This document shows, one piece after another, positions 23,491 through 36,339 of a DNA stretch of 64,000 nt (positions within the stretch are counted from its first letter, which is position 1; each line of letters starts with the position of its first letter). Location of the stretch: the NCBI GenBank assembly GCA_035235625.1, contig CP141142.1, positions 38,140,995 to 38,204,994 on the forward strand, read 5' to 3'. The notes below the pieces were generated by a model, which was given only the letters and a program-made list of their open reading frames with translations, had not been told where the DNA came from and made no database searches. The stretch is from Saururus chinensis. Lineage: Eukaryota > Streptophyta > Magnoliopsida > Piperales > Saururaceae. The position numbers and the translations under genes were made by a program.

Positions 23491-26294
23491 TCCTTATCTC
23501 ACACCCCAAAGTCTTTTATTTGTTTAATTTTCCAGAAAACCTATATCATGAGGATACTCAACATATGAATATACCCAATGGCCTGGCTAAACAAGAACCA
23601 TATATAATGACAATATAACAAGATATAAACATCATAAACAAAATTTATGAATATATATAAGCTAACATAAAAAATCATCTAAAAAAAGTAGCAACACTCA
23701 AGCGTTCAACCATGCCTCACTAAGATGCACAACACATAAAGTCTCTAAGATTCGGTAGCCACATCTAGGAATTTAGTCACATCTAACTAGAATATGATCC
23801 TCTGCACTGCTTAGTTTTGGACTTTTGTTGAAGCTATCGCCTAGCTCCATCAACACTATGAAGTGATGGCCCACAATGACTAATGCACCCAAGTGGTTGA
23901 GATTCTCGATTTATATGATATTCATTAAGACCTCCTCTGTAACGCTGCGCTAGATCATTCATCTTTTTATGCTATGATCCATTCAAATATAATTCACATG
24001 CCTAGGGAGCTACTTTACAAACAAACTCCTATTTTTGGAGGGTCAAAGACTCATGGTCCTTTTGTATACCATGACCCACCTCTATGTGGTTAAAATAACT
24101 CAATTTTGGAGCCAACCATACACTAGGATCTTTTGTCCTTGAGTATAAAATGCATTTGTCAAGGGTTCCTATCATTTACAAGGATTCACACGTGCACAGA
24201 GTTTACATATCCCTATATCATATATGTACATATTATCATGTATTCACACAACTATTATACATGAAAACTATGATATAATATATCTCCTAAATAATATATA
24301 CTATGATGAAAGAATACTTGAAATTCATAAACTGATGGGCAACTTCACTGACATGTTGGTATTATTGATGTTCTCATAGATGCATCGAACCCTTACTGAA
24401 AGTGGATAGGCTATGAGAACTCATCTTATTGATACCACTATTGATGTGTCGGTCACACTGCCGACGACCAGAATAACATTGATGCATCAATCACACTATT
24501 AATGACCAGGATAACACTGACACGATACAACGTGTTGGTACCGATATTTTTCATCTTCCTCCAACAACCTAAGCCGTCACCAATGTATCGACGATCAAAA
24601 TGGAAACAAACAGAGACCAAACTATTTATCTAAATATTCCCTTACTAAAAACATGATAAATTCTAGATATAAATTGAGATTTTTATGGTATAGATCAATA
24701 AAGGGGCCTTATAATTCACATGCATCAGATTTTGCTCTCTTGAATTCAATTATGTTTTCTCTGTGTGATCAAATTGTTCGGATTGGTTTGTACATTTTCA
24801 AATTGAGTTTTAATCTAAAAAATTTCTGGGATTCAATAGACATCTTGAATCTATGTATTTCACATATTTTCCTCAAATATTTCTTACTGAAAAGGTCTTT
24901 TTTTCATAGGACTCAACTTCTCTCAATTGACACTATCTCATGTTCTTTGTCATCATTTCAAACCTTTTTCTTCATGTTTTTGATACAGGATAATTACGAG
25001 AGTCTTTCTATAAATCTATTTTCATTTCCTATCTTTGGGGAATTTTCCTTAAGTATTGTAAGTCATGATGGCCAGAATTCAAAGTTATGTGATTTTGTAT
25101 TCAAACGTGTTTTTCAATACCCAATTTGTGTCTTTTTATCCTAATTTTTTTTTGGATTTAGTTTCATGAGTTATTGGTTCACTATAAATATCTTTACTCA
25201 TTTTGAGTCATTTTTCATTGAGTTATGATCCTTGGATTCTAACTACATAGAAAGTTCTGCACTATTCAATAAGTTCTGTAAATTTAAATTAAATATTTTT
25301 TAGTCATCTTGATCTGAAAAATTATTTTTCAGTCTTTAACACTCTCATCTTGCTTCTGTAAAAATTTCATTGTGATATGAGGTCATTAAGTATTTTTGAA
25401 AACTTTTTAAAATAAGCCACAATGTGAATTCTTGCTCATGAGATTTTTCAAAGGTCGGGGAATTTGACCTGTACATAGATTTAGCCTTAGTTGAACATTT
25501 TTAATTATTTGAATTATTGTTTTTCCTACATGTTTTCCACTGCTCATATGAAAAATGGGTTGGGAATGGATATTTGCATGTTGGGTCAATAAGATAAGAA
25601 TATGTAAGTTTTCATGTGCGCTAATGTACAACACGCTTTAATTGTATGGAAATAGTCAAGAGCAACTTAGGTGGATTTCGAGGTGTGGTATGTATAGCCT
25701 TCAGGGTGCGTACAAGCAATCCAGAATCTGGACACCTTGAAAAAGGTGCACAGAAAAAGTAGAAGATATTAGATAATTTTGTATATCTGGTCATGGTTTG
25801 CAATATGCATTTTTTAAAAGGTGGAATGCCTTCAAGTTTCATTATTGTCTATTATTTTTATCATCGTGTATGGTTTTATTCATAAGTACGTGGAGTTTGT
25901 ATGTAAGAGTAACCTTAATAGTTGTAAGTTCACGAGTAGTTGTCATCTTTTGCATGGATTTCCACTGTGCGTATTAGTATGCATAAATGTTTTGGAGTTT
26001 GTAGGTGCTTAGTGTTGAGAACTCCAAATTTCTTAGGGAATAAACACTTGTCACTGAGAGGCAAGGGTAAATGTAATAGAGAAACTTTAAACGTATTTTA
26101 GATGATTGTAATAATCTTATTATGATGGAAGACTTTTGCAATAATGTAACCACGCTGTGAAACTACTTTAGTTATTTCTAAAATTGCTACTTTTCTTGGA
26201 TTGATGTTCCCATGTAGGTCACACATCGCAGGTCGTGATTTTGGTTAGAGGTTTCCTTGTCTCGGTTGTGACAATCTAAGGTTCGTTGTGATAG
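23491..26294. other. Gene-free AT-rich region
   Basis: No recognisable coding sequence. An open frame at 24653-25144 (163 codons) is rich in Phe, Leu and Ile, as expected from AT-rich noncoding DNA, and I do not recognise it. A two-unit repeat of about 43 bp (TTGATG...GACCAG.ATAACA) lies near 24440-24515. Parts could be degraded interior of the copia element whose 3' end follows. Confidence 0.4.
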
Positions 26295-26459
26295 TCAAAG
26301 TGCCATATATTAACGAAGAATCGAGTTTATCATACCATCACCAAACATATTGCATTGAGGTACCATAAAATACTGAGTACTGAGGTGGTTCATAATTACA
26401 AAGTAGACATAAAAGAGAATGTTGCAAAGATGTTGACGAGGTCGGTGACCATGGCTTGA
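26295..26459 (+). pseudogene. Ty1/copia RNase H C-terminal fragment
   Basis: 54 codons with the C-terminal copia RNase H signature: TKHIALRYHKI, then a basic stretch, then ENVAKMLTRSVT (family pattern TKHI.IRYHFI ... NPADMLTK). It is followed by a purine tract (GGGGGAGA, 26625-26632) and an LTR-like start, the normal 3' order. No upstream pol remains recognisable. Confidence 0.7.
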
Positions 26460-26632
26460 GCTTGATTAATTTCACATGTTAAGAATTGCATTACACCTGG
26501 ATGGAGTTGTAGTTATTCATGTGAAGTTAGTTGCAGTTATAGTTGTAGGTGCATGTGGCTTTCTCAGGTCACACTGCCTTGGATCAGTTTGATTATTTGG
26601 GACCCATTTAGTAGGTTGCTCTATGGGGGAGA

Positions 26633-27559
26633 TGTTAGACTATAGTATATGCTCGGGCCTAGTTTAGTCCAACGTATCACAATTTAAGTAGTACGGGTCA
26701 CAAGGTCCAAGGGTGGTGGGGGCGGTCGCGGCGACTTCAGATATACCTTCATTACACTAATTTAATTGGGACCTGCTAACGTTACATACGTACACTAGGC
26801 ATTTGACTAAGTTGTGTATTAACACGTTGTGGGTCCCAGACACACGAATTATGTGTCAAGGGTGAGACCTATAGTTAGCAAGGGGTCAAACCTGTCGCGG
26901 GCTTGACCATGTGCAGGGGGTCTATGCCTTCGCAGGATCTGAGAAATAGAGCCCACTCCTATTGTGTAAGACTCTCAAGTGAAACCAGAAGAAAATTAGC
27001 AATGAAGCCTATTAAGAAATGCCCGCAATAAGACCCAGTGAAATAAGGAAAGGAGGGAGTATATAAAGAGAGAAAGAAATGATGAGTGCCCTAATGCAAG
27101 GGCCACCCCACTCCTCCTCTCTCCCAATTCCCCCCCCTGCCCCCCTCTTTGGTGTGCAAGGGGAAACCTTATTGCTGGCTGCCCCTTACTCCCCTTTCCT
27201 TGGTCTCTTTGGCGGGCTGAATGAGGGAGAAGACTCTCCTTCTCTGCTGGATCGTGGCGGCTGATTTAAGGGTTGGTTTTTGTGTGATTTTCCTTCATCC
27301 AAGCGTGGGTTTGTAAGGGATCTACACATAGGTAATCTTCTTTCTCCATTACTTATTTGATCTTGTGATTGGGCATGCAAGGACTAATTTTGGAGGGCAT
27401 GCAAGGGCTGGAACGCCCAGGTCAATTGGTATTTGTTCCTCTTTGATTATCCTCTTTGCTTAATTCATGATTCGAATATAATTACTGCTTATTGATAATA
27501 GATATATGCATGTGTTTATTGTAGATTAATTAAAGAATTATTTTTTGATTGGTATGACA
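26633..27559 (+). mobile_element. Probable 3' LTR of a copia element
   Basis: Starts TGTTAGACTATAG directly after the polypurine tract. It contains a promoter-like GTATATAAAGAG box near 27059-27070. The end is uncertain; TTGGTATGACA at 27559 is one candidate giving TGT...ACA. No target duplication could be shown because the element is truncated upstream. Confidence 0.5.
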
Positions 27560-28429
27560 ACCCCCTCCCACTGTGCTTCTGCTGGTCCAACCACTCTACA
27601 AGAGAGAGAAAGTTGAAGGTTAATTGGGCTTCCTATGGATAAGCCTTGTAACAAAAATGTGTGAAAAAAACACATGGCCTTTTCCACCTTCAAAGGGATT
27701 TTCTCTTCAAATTGAGAGGTTTGTAACCAATATTTTTTTCAATGGAAGGATTCTTTCTACTGGGCATGGACGGAGGCATCGTGTCGAACCACATAAATCT
27801 CTTTGTTTCTTATTTTATTTTATTTTTAAATTTTTTATTTTACTTTTTATATTTTTGTTTTAAATTTTATTGTTGCTAAATTTCTACGAGCCCTTCCCAA
27901 ACTTTAATGCTACTTAGATAGACACACTTAACCATATAGGCCACTCCATATTCCTTCCTGTAACTTCGTGTGGAGCTGAACCACGAAAGTCAGCCATCAG
28001 CATTTGTGAGTTGGACCTGCTGCCTTCTTCCTTTGTTCCTTTTTCTTTGGGGAAGGCTCCACCTGCCAATTTTCTTTCTTACATGGGTTTGCTTTGCATC
28101 AGTGCCCTTAGTCGAATAAAAGAGAATTATTTGTTGGACTTGTGGTAGGGAGACTTGTAGTTTTTTTGGATCTTAGACATGGCGGATTGCTCAGTTTAAA
28201 AGAGAAAACGAAAATTTTCTGTTATTTGTTATCTTTTTGAATTAAGAGTTTTTTCATATTACCTAGCCAAAGAAGCCAATATTTTATATTCCTTAGTTTT
28301 TAAGTAAAAATACCACAAAATTCAGCTTACACGATATTTTAGAAAAATTGGACCGATATACCCCTAGGTTAGTGTTTTACATCACATAAACCGGCAAACC
28401 GGCATATTTACCTAGAAATGACCGACCAT
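27560..28429. other. Gene-free region
   Basis: No supported gene. T-rich low-complexity stretch at about 27805-27870. Confidence 0.5.
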
Positions 28430-28610
28430 GAAGCAACCAATCTGACCGGCGATTTTCAAAGTCTAACAAGTGAAAAGTGAAAATGCAATGGGCGGTCCGA
28501 TTTTCAACCCATCCTACCGGTGATTTCCAAATACCGACCAGTGAGAAGAAAAAACACAGTGAGAGGTCCAATTTCCAATCATCTGATCAGTGATTTTCAA
28601 AGTTCCTACC
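28430..28610 (+). repeat. Short tandem array, about 70 bp x 2.3
   Basis: Units begin at GATTTTCAAAG or GATTTCCAAAT and carry a GGTCC.ATTTTC-like internal block. The array lies near the left edge of the palindrome-rich Mutator-like region. Confidence 0.5.
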
Positions 28611-28859
28611 ATAAAGCGAGTTTCGTTTTTGAAGTGAGGTTTGGCCCGAGGGTATACACACACGCACTCGGTAAAGAAGTGATTGTTGGCAAAGATCAGT
28701 GATCCATCGAAGGGTTGATCTGGTGAGGCTCATTGGCATCAACCAATTGTCGACTTTTGTGGTAATAGCCTATTATTCAAATTCTAGTTTTTTTTGTATG
28801 TTCATATACACGATTGTTCATATATTGTGTTATGGAGCACAAAATAGGTAGTACTTGCA

Positions 28860-29640
28860 TACACACACAATACATAGTCGTGTTATCAATAATACGATAC
28901 AAACAATATCATGTTATCGATAATATGATATCCGATATAAGACATTGAGAATTCATGTTATCGTGTATGGTAGGCATACATATCGTGTTATCAATAACAC
29001 AATATGTGATATATGACATTGAAAAGTTGTGCTATTGTATATGAGAAGGCATCCTATCATTATAGCAGGCTTGGCCATTGTGCGCATAGGGGCCCTCATA
29101 TTATTCACATAGAGTAATAGATTTGTCACCCCATCTCTGTGTGACTTCTTCGATGACTTGTCTATTGTGGGGAGGTACAACTGGGCGGAAGCCATTCATA
29201 TGTTGGGTCGCAGCATTTCCTCAGCCCACTGCAACATCAGGAGTAGAGAAGACGAGTGCTTCACCACATCGGTATTCTCATTGGGGCTTCATTCATGGTA
29301 CAAGTCCATTTTGTATTATCAATAACACAAATACTTACATTAGCATGGACTTGATAACACGACATTATATTAGCATTTTAGGTATATCATCTTATCAATA
29401 ACACGCTAGTGTAATTAGCGTGGTTTAGATGACACACTAATTTGATTTCCATGTTATTGATCGCGTGCTAGTTATGTTAGTGTGTTATTGATAAACACAA
29501 TAAATTATCGTATTGTGCATTTTCAATTACACCATGTGAGTATTTTGTGTAAGCAATGACACTATTAGTTTAATAAACGTGTTATCCATGACACGACATA
29601 TATGATATAGGATCACTATTAACGAGATTGTTTTGCTAAC
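28860..29640. repeat. Array of degenerate GTGTTATC-ATAACAC palindromes
   Basis: At least eight dispersed copies or half-copies of a 16-bp palindrome around GTGTTATCAATAACAC, usually preceded by TC or CC. Clear ones lie near 28883, 28910, 28983, 29320, 29392, 29450 and 29482. More occur at 30530-30700, 42420-42500, 43450-43790 and 44845-44940. Spacing is irregular, so this is not a simple satellite. Confidence 0.6.
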
Positions 29641-29644
29641 ATAG

Positions 29645-30238
29645 GTGTGCTTTTTTTACCACACTTCTATATGGCCTCCAGGTTCTCCTCCATGTAGTCC
29701 AAGGTGCAAGAGGTGGCTTGGGTTTACCCAATCGTTGACGGGCATGAAGAAGGCTACTAAACTTGACCCGGCAGACGAAAAGTCGAGGAAGAAGTTGTTA
29801 GATCATTACAGGATGAGGAAATCGTACAAGGAGATACTCAAGCGGCTGAAGGTAAATTCTGAAGTGGTTTTGCAAATAACTCCAATTGTCGAAGAGGCCC
29901 ACTTTATCAGGGGCCAATGGCCAGCTCAAAAGGCAAAGAAAATGACCACACATTCTACAATACAAAAGAAAATGGTGCTTGTTCAAGTACATCGTGGCCA
30001 GACGTGTGGACAATCTCAATCTACAAAGACATCATTGAGAGCTTTGTCATGACACTAGATGTTATGATTAGGATTATTGACGTTGTTTTAGAGAATGCCT
30101 CATTGTACAGAGAGCAAGGTTGGAGCACTAAAAGTGTGCAAATTGTGCTACAGAGAGTTAAAAACGTGCTCGAGGTGGCCACAAGGTTAATCAACAGATG
30201 CAGCCTCTACATGAAGAAATATCTCATCTAGAAACCGA
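29645..30238 (+). pseudogene. Unrecognised charged ORFs inside the palindrome-rich region
   Basis: Two overlapping frames (29645-30052 and 29917-30231) that I do not recognise. The first has a basic, helical stretch (about residues 34-75, KKATKLDPADEKSRKKLLD). The second is a hydrophobic and charged helix-rich stretch (IRIIDVVLENASLYREQ). Base composition is more coding-like than the flanks. Palindromic repeats lie on both sides (28860-29640, 30530-30700), as they do around the Ulp1-like and charged ORFs at 42.5-44.2 kb. I infer a frameshifted passenger of a related Mutator-like element. No function proposed. Confidence 0.35.
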
Positions 30239-30519
30239 GCCTCCACAAGAAGCCCCTTAACTAGAGAAATGTCACGCAACAACCCTTTTGCCAACAACTA
30301 AAAGAGAGAAGTCGGTAAGGGTGAAGGCTCGAGCTTGCAAATCGAGTGAAGTTGTTCATCATGCTGCTCATGAAGAACAAAGAAAATATGTTCCTCAATC
30401 ATGTCACAAGTAGTAGTTTTTAGCAACGCTTTTGTTTGCATCGCTAATAGTACATTTTATTGTAGTGTGATGATTCCATTTTTCGTAAGTATTTTCATCT
30501 TATATTCAATTATATGACC

Positions 30520-30720
30520 TACTTGGAAATGTGTATTATCGATAACATGACATATTTTTATTTTGTATTATATAAAAATAATGAGGTTGTACCGTGTACG
30601 TCGTGTCATCGTTAACACACTAGTTTGTATTATCGTCTTATATTCAAAACGACTTCTGAGTAGTCATGTGATCGATAATACAACCTTTTGTATTATCGTG
30701 TTAGATTCAAAATGACTTTG
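30520..30720. repeat. Palindrome array, right side of the 29.6-30.2 kb ORFs
   Basis: Copies such as GTATTATCGATAACATGAC, TCGTGTCATCGTTAACAC and ATGTGATCGATAATAC, interleaved with direct repeats of GTATTATCGT.TTA.ATTCAAAA. The same family as at 28.9-29.6 kb. Confidence 0.55.
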
Positions 30721-31595
30721 GAATCTTCATGTAAATAATTACGGTAAGCTTGTTTTCTATAGAATATTTATGTAAATAATTAGTCATGGAATTATGCTAC
30801 CAAGACATTAATTTTTTATTTGAACGTAGGAAGATGTGATTTTTCATAAATATCTGTAACGTCCGGGAATTTTCTAAATTTCCAAAGTCGATCACGGGAA
30901 ATTAGAGTGTTGGACGATCTTCTTGTAGGAATAACTTAATTATCAGTTAGAAGTGGTGGCTGAAGAAATGGAAAATAGACAGAAAGAGCTTCAAAACGCC
31001 ACCAAGAATGAGCAAATCGGAGTCCGGATGAGGGAGATACAACTATTCAAAGTTGAACATATTGTGTAGGGCCCGTTTACCCAATTTAAACGTGCAACTG
31101 GGCCGTTTAAGTCATTTTGTGAGCCCGATTATTTACGGTTCCTAAATTATAAATTAAGGGCCTAATTAGGGGGGAGTTGTGCCCAATTTCTCGTGGGATT
31201 AGAACGCTAATATCATGACTTTAAAAAGAGGTAATTAGGGCTTTTTGGAAAGAGGGGGGAGTGAAAGAGGAGCCGCCGATGAAATTTTCCGGCGAGGCTT
31301 CAGCAGCGGTGGATCAACAACAACTCGGCCTCAGAGGTAAGATTTTGAGTTGTGATTAGTGAAGAATTTGTTAACTAGTTTAATTAAAATTTATGTGGAT
31401 CTCTGCAATTACTGTTCACACGTAATATTGTAAACAGTAATTAACTTTCCTTGGCCGAACAAATGACGGAAGTGGGCTGCACTCTGAGGCCGCAGTGGCC
31501 TTGGCCGTGGCGGCTTTGGCTCTGGCCGCAGCAACCCTTGCTCCGGCAAGGCCTTGGCAGCAACGGCTTCGGCTGCCGCTGTGCAGCCCGCCGGA

Positions 31596-31620
31596 CCTTT
31601 TTTTTTTTAAAAAAAAAAGG
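31596..31620. repeat. Perfect T/A palindrome
   Basis: CC, then eleven T, ten A, and GG, embedded in GC-rich LTR sequence. It may form a hairpin or reflect slippage. Confidence 0.7.
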
Positions 31621-31753
31621 ATCTTACGGCTCCGGCAGCCACCGGGCAACAGCGGAGCCTGGCCAAACAGGATTGCCGCCTAGAGGCGATCCAGTGAGGC
31701 TATCCTCCTACCCCGCCGTGGCCACCAGGGGCGGCAACGCCAGAGGCTAAGTC

Positions 31754-33773
31754 TGTCACGCCCTGGCACTGCCCGACCTGAGCCGAACCCGGTCTAGGGG
31801 CCGGTCAAGCGCATAGGGGTGACAAAGAGAATTGAAAGACGGTTTAGCGGAAGACTTATGCCCTAATCACGGGCGATCTAACAAAATTACGGAGTACACG
31901 CACCACTTTGAGCAAGAGTAAATAAGTAGAAATGAAAGAATTACTTTAACTCTAAGATAAACAAAAATCTCAAACCCACGTGTTAAGTTAAACCATAGCC
32001 CACTCTAGGCTCCAAAATAGGTCTTAAGCAACACAAATGTATAATGTAGCATAAACCAAAATAAGAACCACACACAAAGGTTATAATCATAAAAGCATAA
32101 ACAAGGAAACAAATCACATAAGGGGGTCTCCACGATCACTCCCAAGTCGTCTCCGACCTTTCCTCATAGAGGAGATCCTGTCCATCTGCGTGTCATGCCA
32201 CGCAGCCCCAAAGCAAAAGCACAAGAAAGAGGGGTGAGTTTAACAAACTCAACAATAAATTTTGATATAACTATAATCATTAGAAACACGTCGGCATAGT
32301 AATATAACCATTTTCGATCAAAGATTTACAAGATGTATCATTTTCTGATCACACATACGCATCACCTAAAACCTGCATTATAGTGTATAATCCACATGGT
32401 GTCATTCACATCACATAAACCTGCATGAGATGTATCTCTAACATACATTTCAGATAATGCATCAACATTATATCAACCTGCATGAGATGTATCTCTAACA
32501 TACATTTCAGATCATGCATCACATCATATCAACCTGCATTAGATGTATCTCTAACATACATTTCGGACCACGCATCAACATCATATAAAGAATGCCTCCA
32601 TCAAGGAGTAATCACAATTTAGCGTCACACAGACAGGAACACAGACAAGGCTACAAAGGCGTGTCATGGTCTAAATTCTACATAAGAATATAAGAAGATC
32701 GGGGTTGTCAATCCCTAAAGTTGCTCACCCTAAATGATCTTGGCCAAGGATGTCACATTCTCATGAAGAGAATCTAGAGTAGGGGTGTTCGTCTTGGGGC
32801 ATCTCCTGCGATGGGGAAGAGCCTGAGTTTCCACACAGGAAACCCTAGAACACATGGTAACCGGTGCACAGAGCATACCATACTAGATTCTCAGGGTCCA
32901 GAAGACAATCATAATAATCTCAATTCGCAAGACAAGTACACAACTTGTCCCCACATAATTTTCATTTAATTAGACTCAACCCGGGGAGTGCACATGTTCC
33001 ACGAATGAACTCAAATCAAAACACGTCCTTTCGGACCAATCATGTTTCGATTAAGCCACAACCGATTAATCTGGCACGCAATTTCACCACATTGCATCCA
33101 ATCGATCAAGTTCAATTAATCTCGATAAAGTCTCAATTGGAAATCCATTTTCATGATGCATGCAACATGGTACATACATGGGCAAGGCGTACATGAATCC
33201 TAATTCATGATAAGTGCTCTCGTCAACCCCTCATGGATCATTCATAATCATAATATAAATGCTCATCATCATCGTTAAACCCCACATGTGTGTGTACATA
33301 GTAGAAGCACTTCACTCAATGTATACCAACATGCTTGTAATTGACTCACCATTACACTACACATGTGTATTGACATCTAATCATGAATTCAAACGAAAAT
33401 CATAGGAGAAGAACCTTTAAAATCATAACTCAAATCAAAGCTTAACCACAAGCTAAACATATATAAGATCATTCACTTCATACTTGAGTCAAGACATAAC
33501 ACTAACATTCACACATCAATTAACCACATCCTAACATGACATATCAGTCCATTAATATGTTGTAGCTCTACTGAGAATATACTTAACCATAGAGAATCAA
33601 CCATTCATAACTTCAAGATGGCAATTCCAACATCATATATCCAACCACAAGTCATTCCACATAACTCTAAATATATACCACAACTTCATAACCTCAATGG
33701 TATACCCTTCCAGTAGCATACTATAGCTCAAAACACTCCACATACTTATGGTAAAATACTCATGGACCTGGAG
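31754..33773 (-). mobile_element. Truncated LTR, family A copy 3
   Basis: Starts TGTCACGCCCTGGCACTGCCC, the inverted 3' end of family A, and follows LTR A2 for about 2 kb. The match runs as far as the segment TATACCCTTCCAGTAGCAT near 33700. It stops abruptly near 33773 where family B sequence (GACCTGGAGAGGTTTGGG) resumes. About 1.5 kb of its 5' part is missing, and the expected second duplication (AAGTC precedes 31754) is not found. I read it as an insertion later trimmed by deletion. Confidence 0.72.
32418..32590 (-). repeat. Tandem repeat 57 bp x 3 in LTR A3
   Basis: Three units starting AACCTGCATGAGATGTATCT at 32418, 32475 and 32531. An expansion specific to this copy. Confidence 0.75.
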
Positions 33774-36339
33774 AGGTTTGGGATTATTCTGACCAATTTT
33801 CCGCTTGGGGAAAATCCCAGAGACTGTGAAATGACCCTTTTACCCTTTGTAGTAAAATTATTATGTGTAAACCACTTACCCGACTTATGGCCTCCGGTTC
33901 AAGGGTCTATGAGTTGATATAAAAATTGGGAAACTTCTCAGTGAGAGTTTAATGGGTAACCTATTTATAGGCCAAACCTTTTGGTGAAGAAAAATCCCAG
34001 TGAGTGGGTACTTGACCTTTTTGTCCCTAGGTTTAATCGTAAACCGTCAAGCCAACCTGGGTCATTTCAAGGGGTTCACGACCCCGTCACACTCCAGGAA
34101 AATTACACAGAGGCTATGAAGCCTAGTAGTACCCTTAAGTTCAATTTAGGAGTCATTGGATGTCATTAAGGGCTTAAACTAAATGACAAAAATACCCCTT
34201 TGAGTGGACCCGCCTACATTCGTGTGAATGGAAGCGCAGGTCAGTTTGAGAGTGGAGTCTCCTGAGAGGATTATAACTTAAAATAAATAAATGGGCAGTG
34301 AGATGACCAAATGACCCAAGGGAGGGTGGTGTACCCCAAGTGGTAAAATTACCCTAATTCCCTTAGGGGGCAGTATGTTCTATTTCCGCTAACACGGATA
34401 ACCTAGCAACCAAGCGTTAGGGTGCCATAGAATGATGTTAAATGGCTTCAAAAGAAAGGGGTGTGACCAGCAAGTGACACGAAGACCTTGATATGTCATA
34501 GTGTCATGGGGAAATAAGGGGTAGAACCCTAATCCTCAAAGTTTGGTAGTGTATTACACATATCTACAATCGAGTACATCAATCAACTAGAGTATTAAAT
34601 ACGTAACTCGTGCGATACGTTAGAATTATCTGCATTATCAGGCTTGAATTCGCTAAGCCCTAGCCCTACAAATAAGTGCAACGGGCCTCCGTTTATTATC
34701 TATGTACTTGTGTGATTGCATAGTATATATGCTATTTATTCTGATGCTTGCATTTATTATCGATGCATTGATTTATATCAATAACTTAAGGTTAATAAAG
34801 ACTAATCAAGAGATTTTGGTTGTCGTTGGATTGAGGGGAGAACACCTAATTAAGATAATGACTAAAATACCCTCTTTAGGGTTGGAATCAGTTCATGGAG
34901 TGAATGGGGCCCTGACATAGAATTTGACCTTGGTTAATGAATCGAGGGTGGTTATGGGATGTTCTCTGAGTCATAGCTCAGTGGATGAGCTATTTATTGG
35001 GTCGATTCACAAGGTGAAAAAGACCCAAATGGTTGAGTGGATACTAGACTAGATGAAAATAATCTAGTCTAAGTTCAGATGTTTGGCAGAGTCAATGGTC
35101 ATAAAGACTTGAGGCTTCTATGGATAATGCTAGAGATTGCGATATGCTTCTTCATCGCCACGACAGTTTGGGTATTGACCATAAGGTCTTTACCGCGGGT
35201 CTCCCGCAGGTCTTCCCAGGACTATTTAGTACGTACAAAAAGCGGAGTTACATAAGCATCATGGAAGACTTATGTTTCTTGTCAATCTGTGTTCATGAGC
35301 ACAGTTGAGATCCTCTTCTCCAGATTCGTAGCAGGCTATTGAGAGCCCTGAGGATTTGGGTTAAGCTGCTATTAAGCAATTTACTCCAAGGTTGGAGTAC
35401 TTTGTTTGGGGATTTCTCGAGGGGCGAGTCATTTCTGAGTTACAGATTTGATAGTATTAATTATTGAATAAGAGTTGTGAGATAATTAATAACATTATTG
35501 ATATTGCTTGTAATTAGACAAGTAGAACAGTTAAAGGACTTACTAAAATGTAGGTTGAAAATATCTAAGCATTGCATGTGTGGTGCTATGCTTTGTAGGA
35601 TAGAGTAGTTTCTAGGCAGAACTACGTCTGGATCCGATCTTGTTGGAAACATTGGAGATGTTGTCTGATAAGTACGTAGGCAACTAACATCGGGTGATGT
35701 TAGCCCGATCCGAAAAATATTAATTAAACCTTTTGTCCTTTGGAAGCTCTTCTGCTGAGGGCAGAGAGGTTCCATTATTGTGTTGTTGTTTGGTTTGGTT
35801 GGTTCAAGATTCTCAAGGCGATGACAAGTGAAACCAGGACAGGTGAGCACAAGAAGAAGTTTCTGCGTTTCTGCAATTTCGGTACGTAAGTGTACCTTTA
35901 GCATGAGAGTCAACTTGTTATTTATTTTCAGACGGGTGACGGACTTGTACTTAGATGGATGAGTTGTGGTTGAAATTTTGAGACGTGTAAATATCATATG
36001 ATTTGATATCCTTATTTGTGAACCCCAGTTATCATGACTTGGATATTTAATCGAATGGTTTTTTTTGTATTTAAGAAAGAAAAAGAAAATTTTCTCGCTA
36101 CTTACCGTTCGTGCTATTGAAAAATACTTGTAAAAATCCGGGTCATGACAATATCAAGAGAGAGGATACCCATTGTTTGGAAAATTTTATATTGTAATTG
36201 GTGATTCTACAGTTATTGGGAACACAACCATTGGATGTAATAGTGATGAAAGTGATCACCATAATAGTATTGGGGATATGGACTTGGGTGTTTCTGCTTA
36301 TGCCCCTTTATGGACACATCATCCTTTCCTAATGATGAG

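Larger units (their letters stand above)
30855..36150 (+). mobile_element. Solo LTR, family B, with nested family A fragment
   Basis: Begins TGTAACGTCCGGGAATTTTC and ends AAAAATCCGGGTCATGACA. Both sides carry a perfect 5-bp duplication ATATC (30850-30854 and 36151-36155). Without the nested segment 31754-33773 the LTR would be about 3.3 kb. It is noncoding; open frames inside (for example 31451-31750) are composition artefacts of a GC-rich leader segment. It landed at or near the left edge of the PIF/Harbinger remnant. Confidence 0.8.

Noticed and set aside
24653..25144. 163-codon open frame in AT-rich DNA
   Set aside because: Dominated by Phe, Leu, Ile and Ser with no recognisable motif and no flanking gene structure. 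Expected by chance in AT-rich sequence.
28860..30720. CRISPR-like or regular satellite array
   Set aside because: The repeats are palindromic, degenerate and irregularly spaced, and this is a plant nuclear genome. It is neither a CRISPR array nor a regular tandem satellite.
31451..31750. Ala/Leu/Arg-rich frames at 31.5 kb
   Set aside because: They lie inside LTR B, in its GC-rich leader segment, and are interrupted by a T/A palindrome. Not a gene.
35461..35997. 178-codon minus frame
   Set aside because: Inside solo LTR B. No similarity, and LTR borders with target duplications explain the region.
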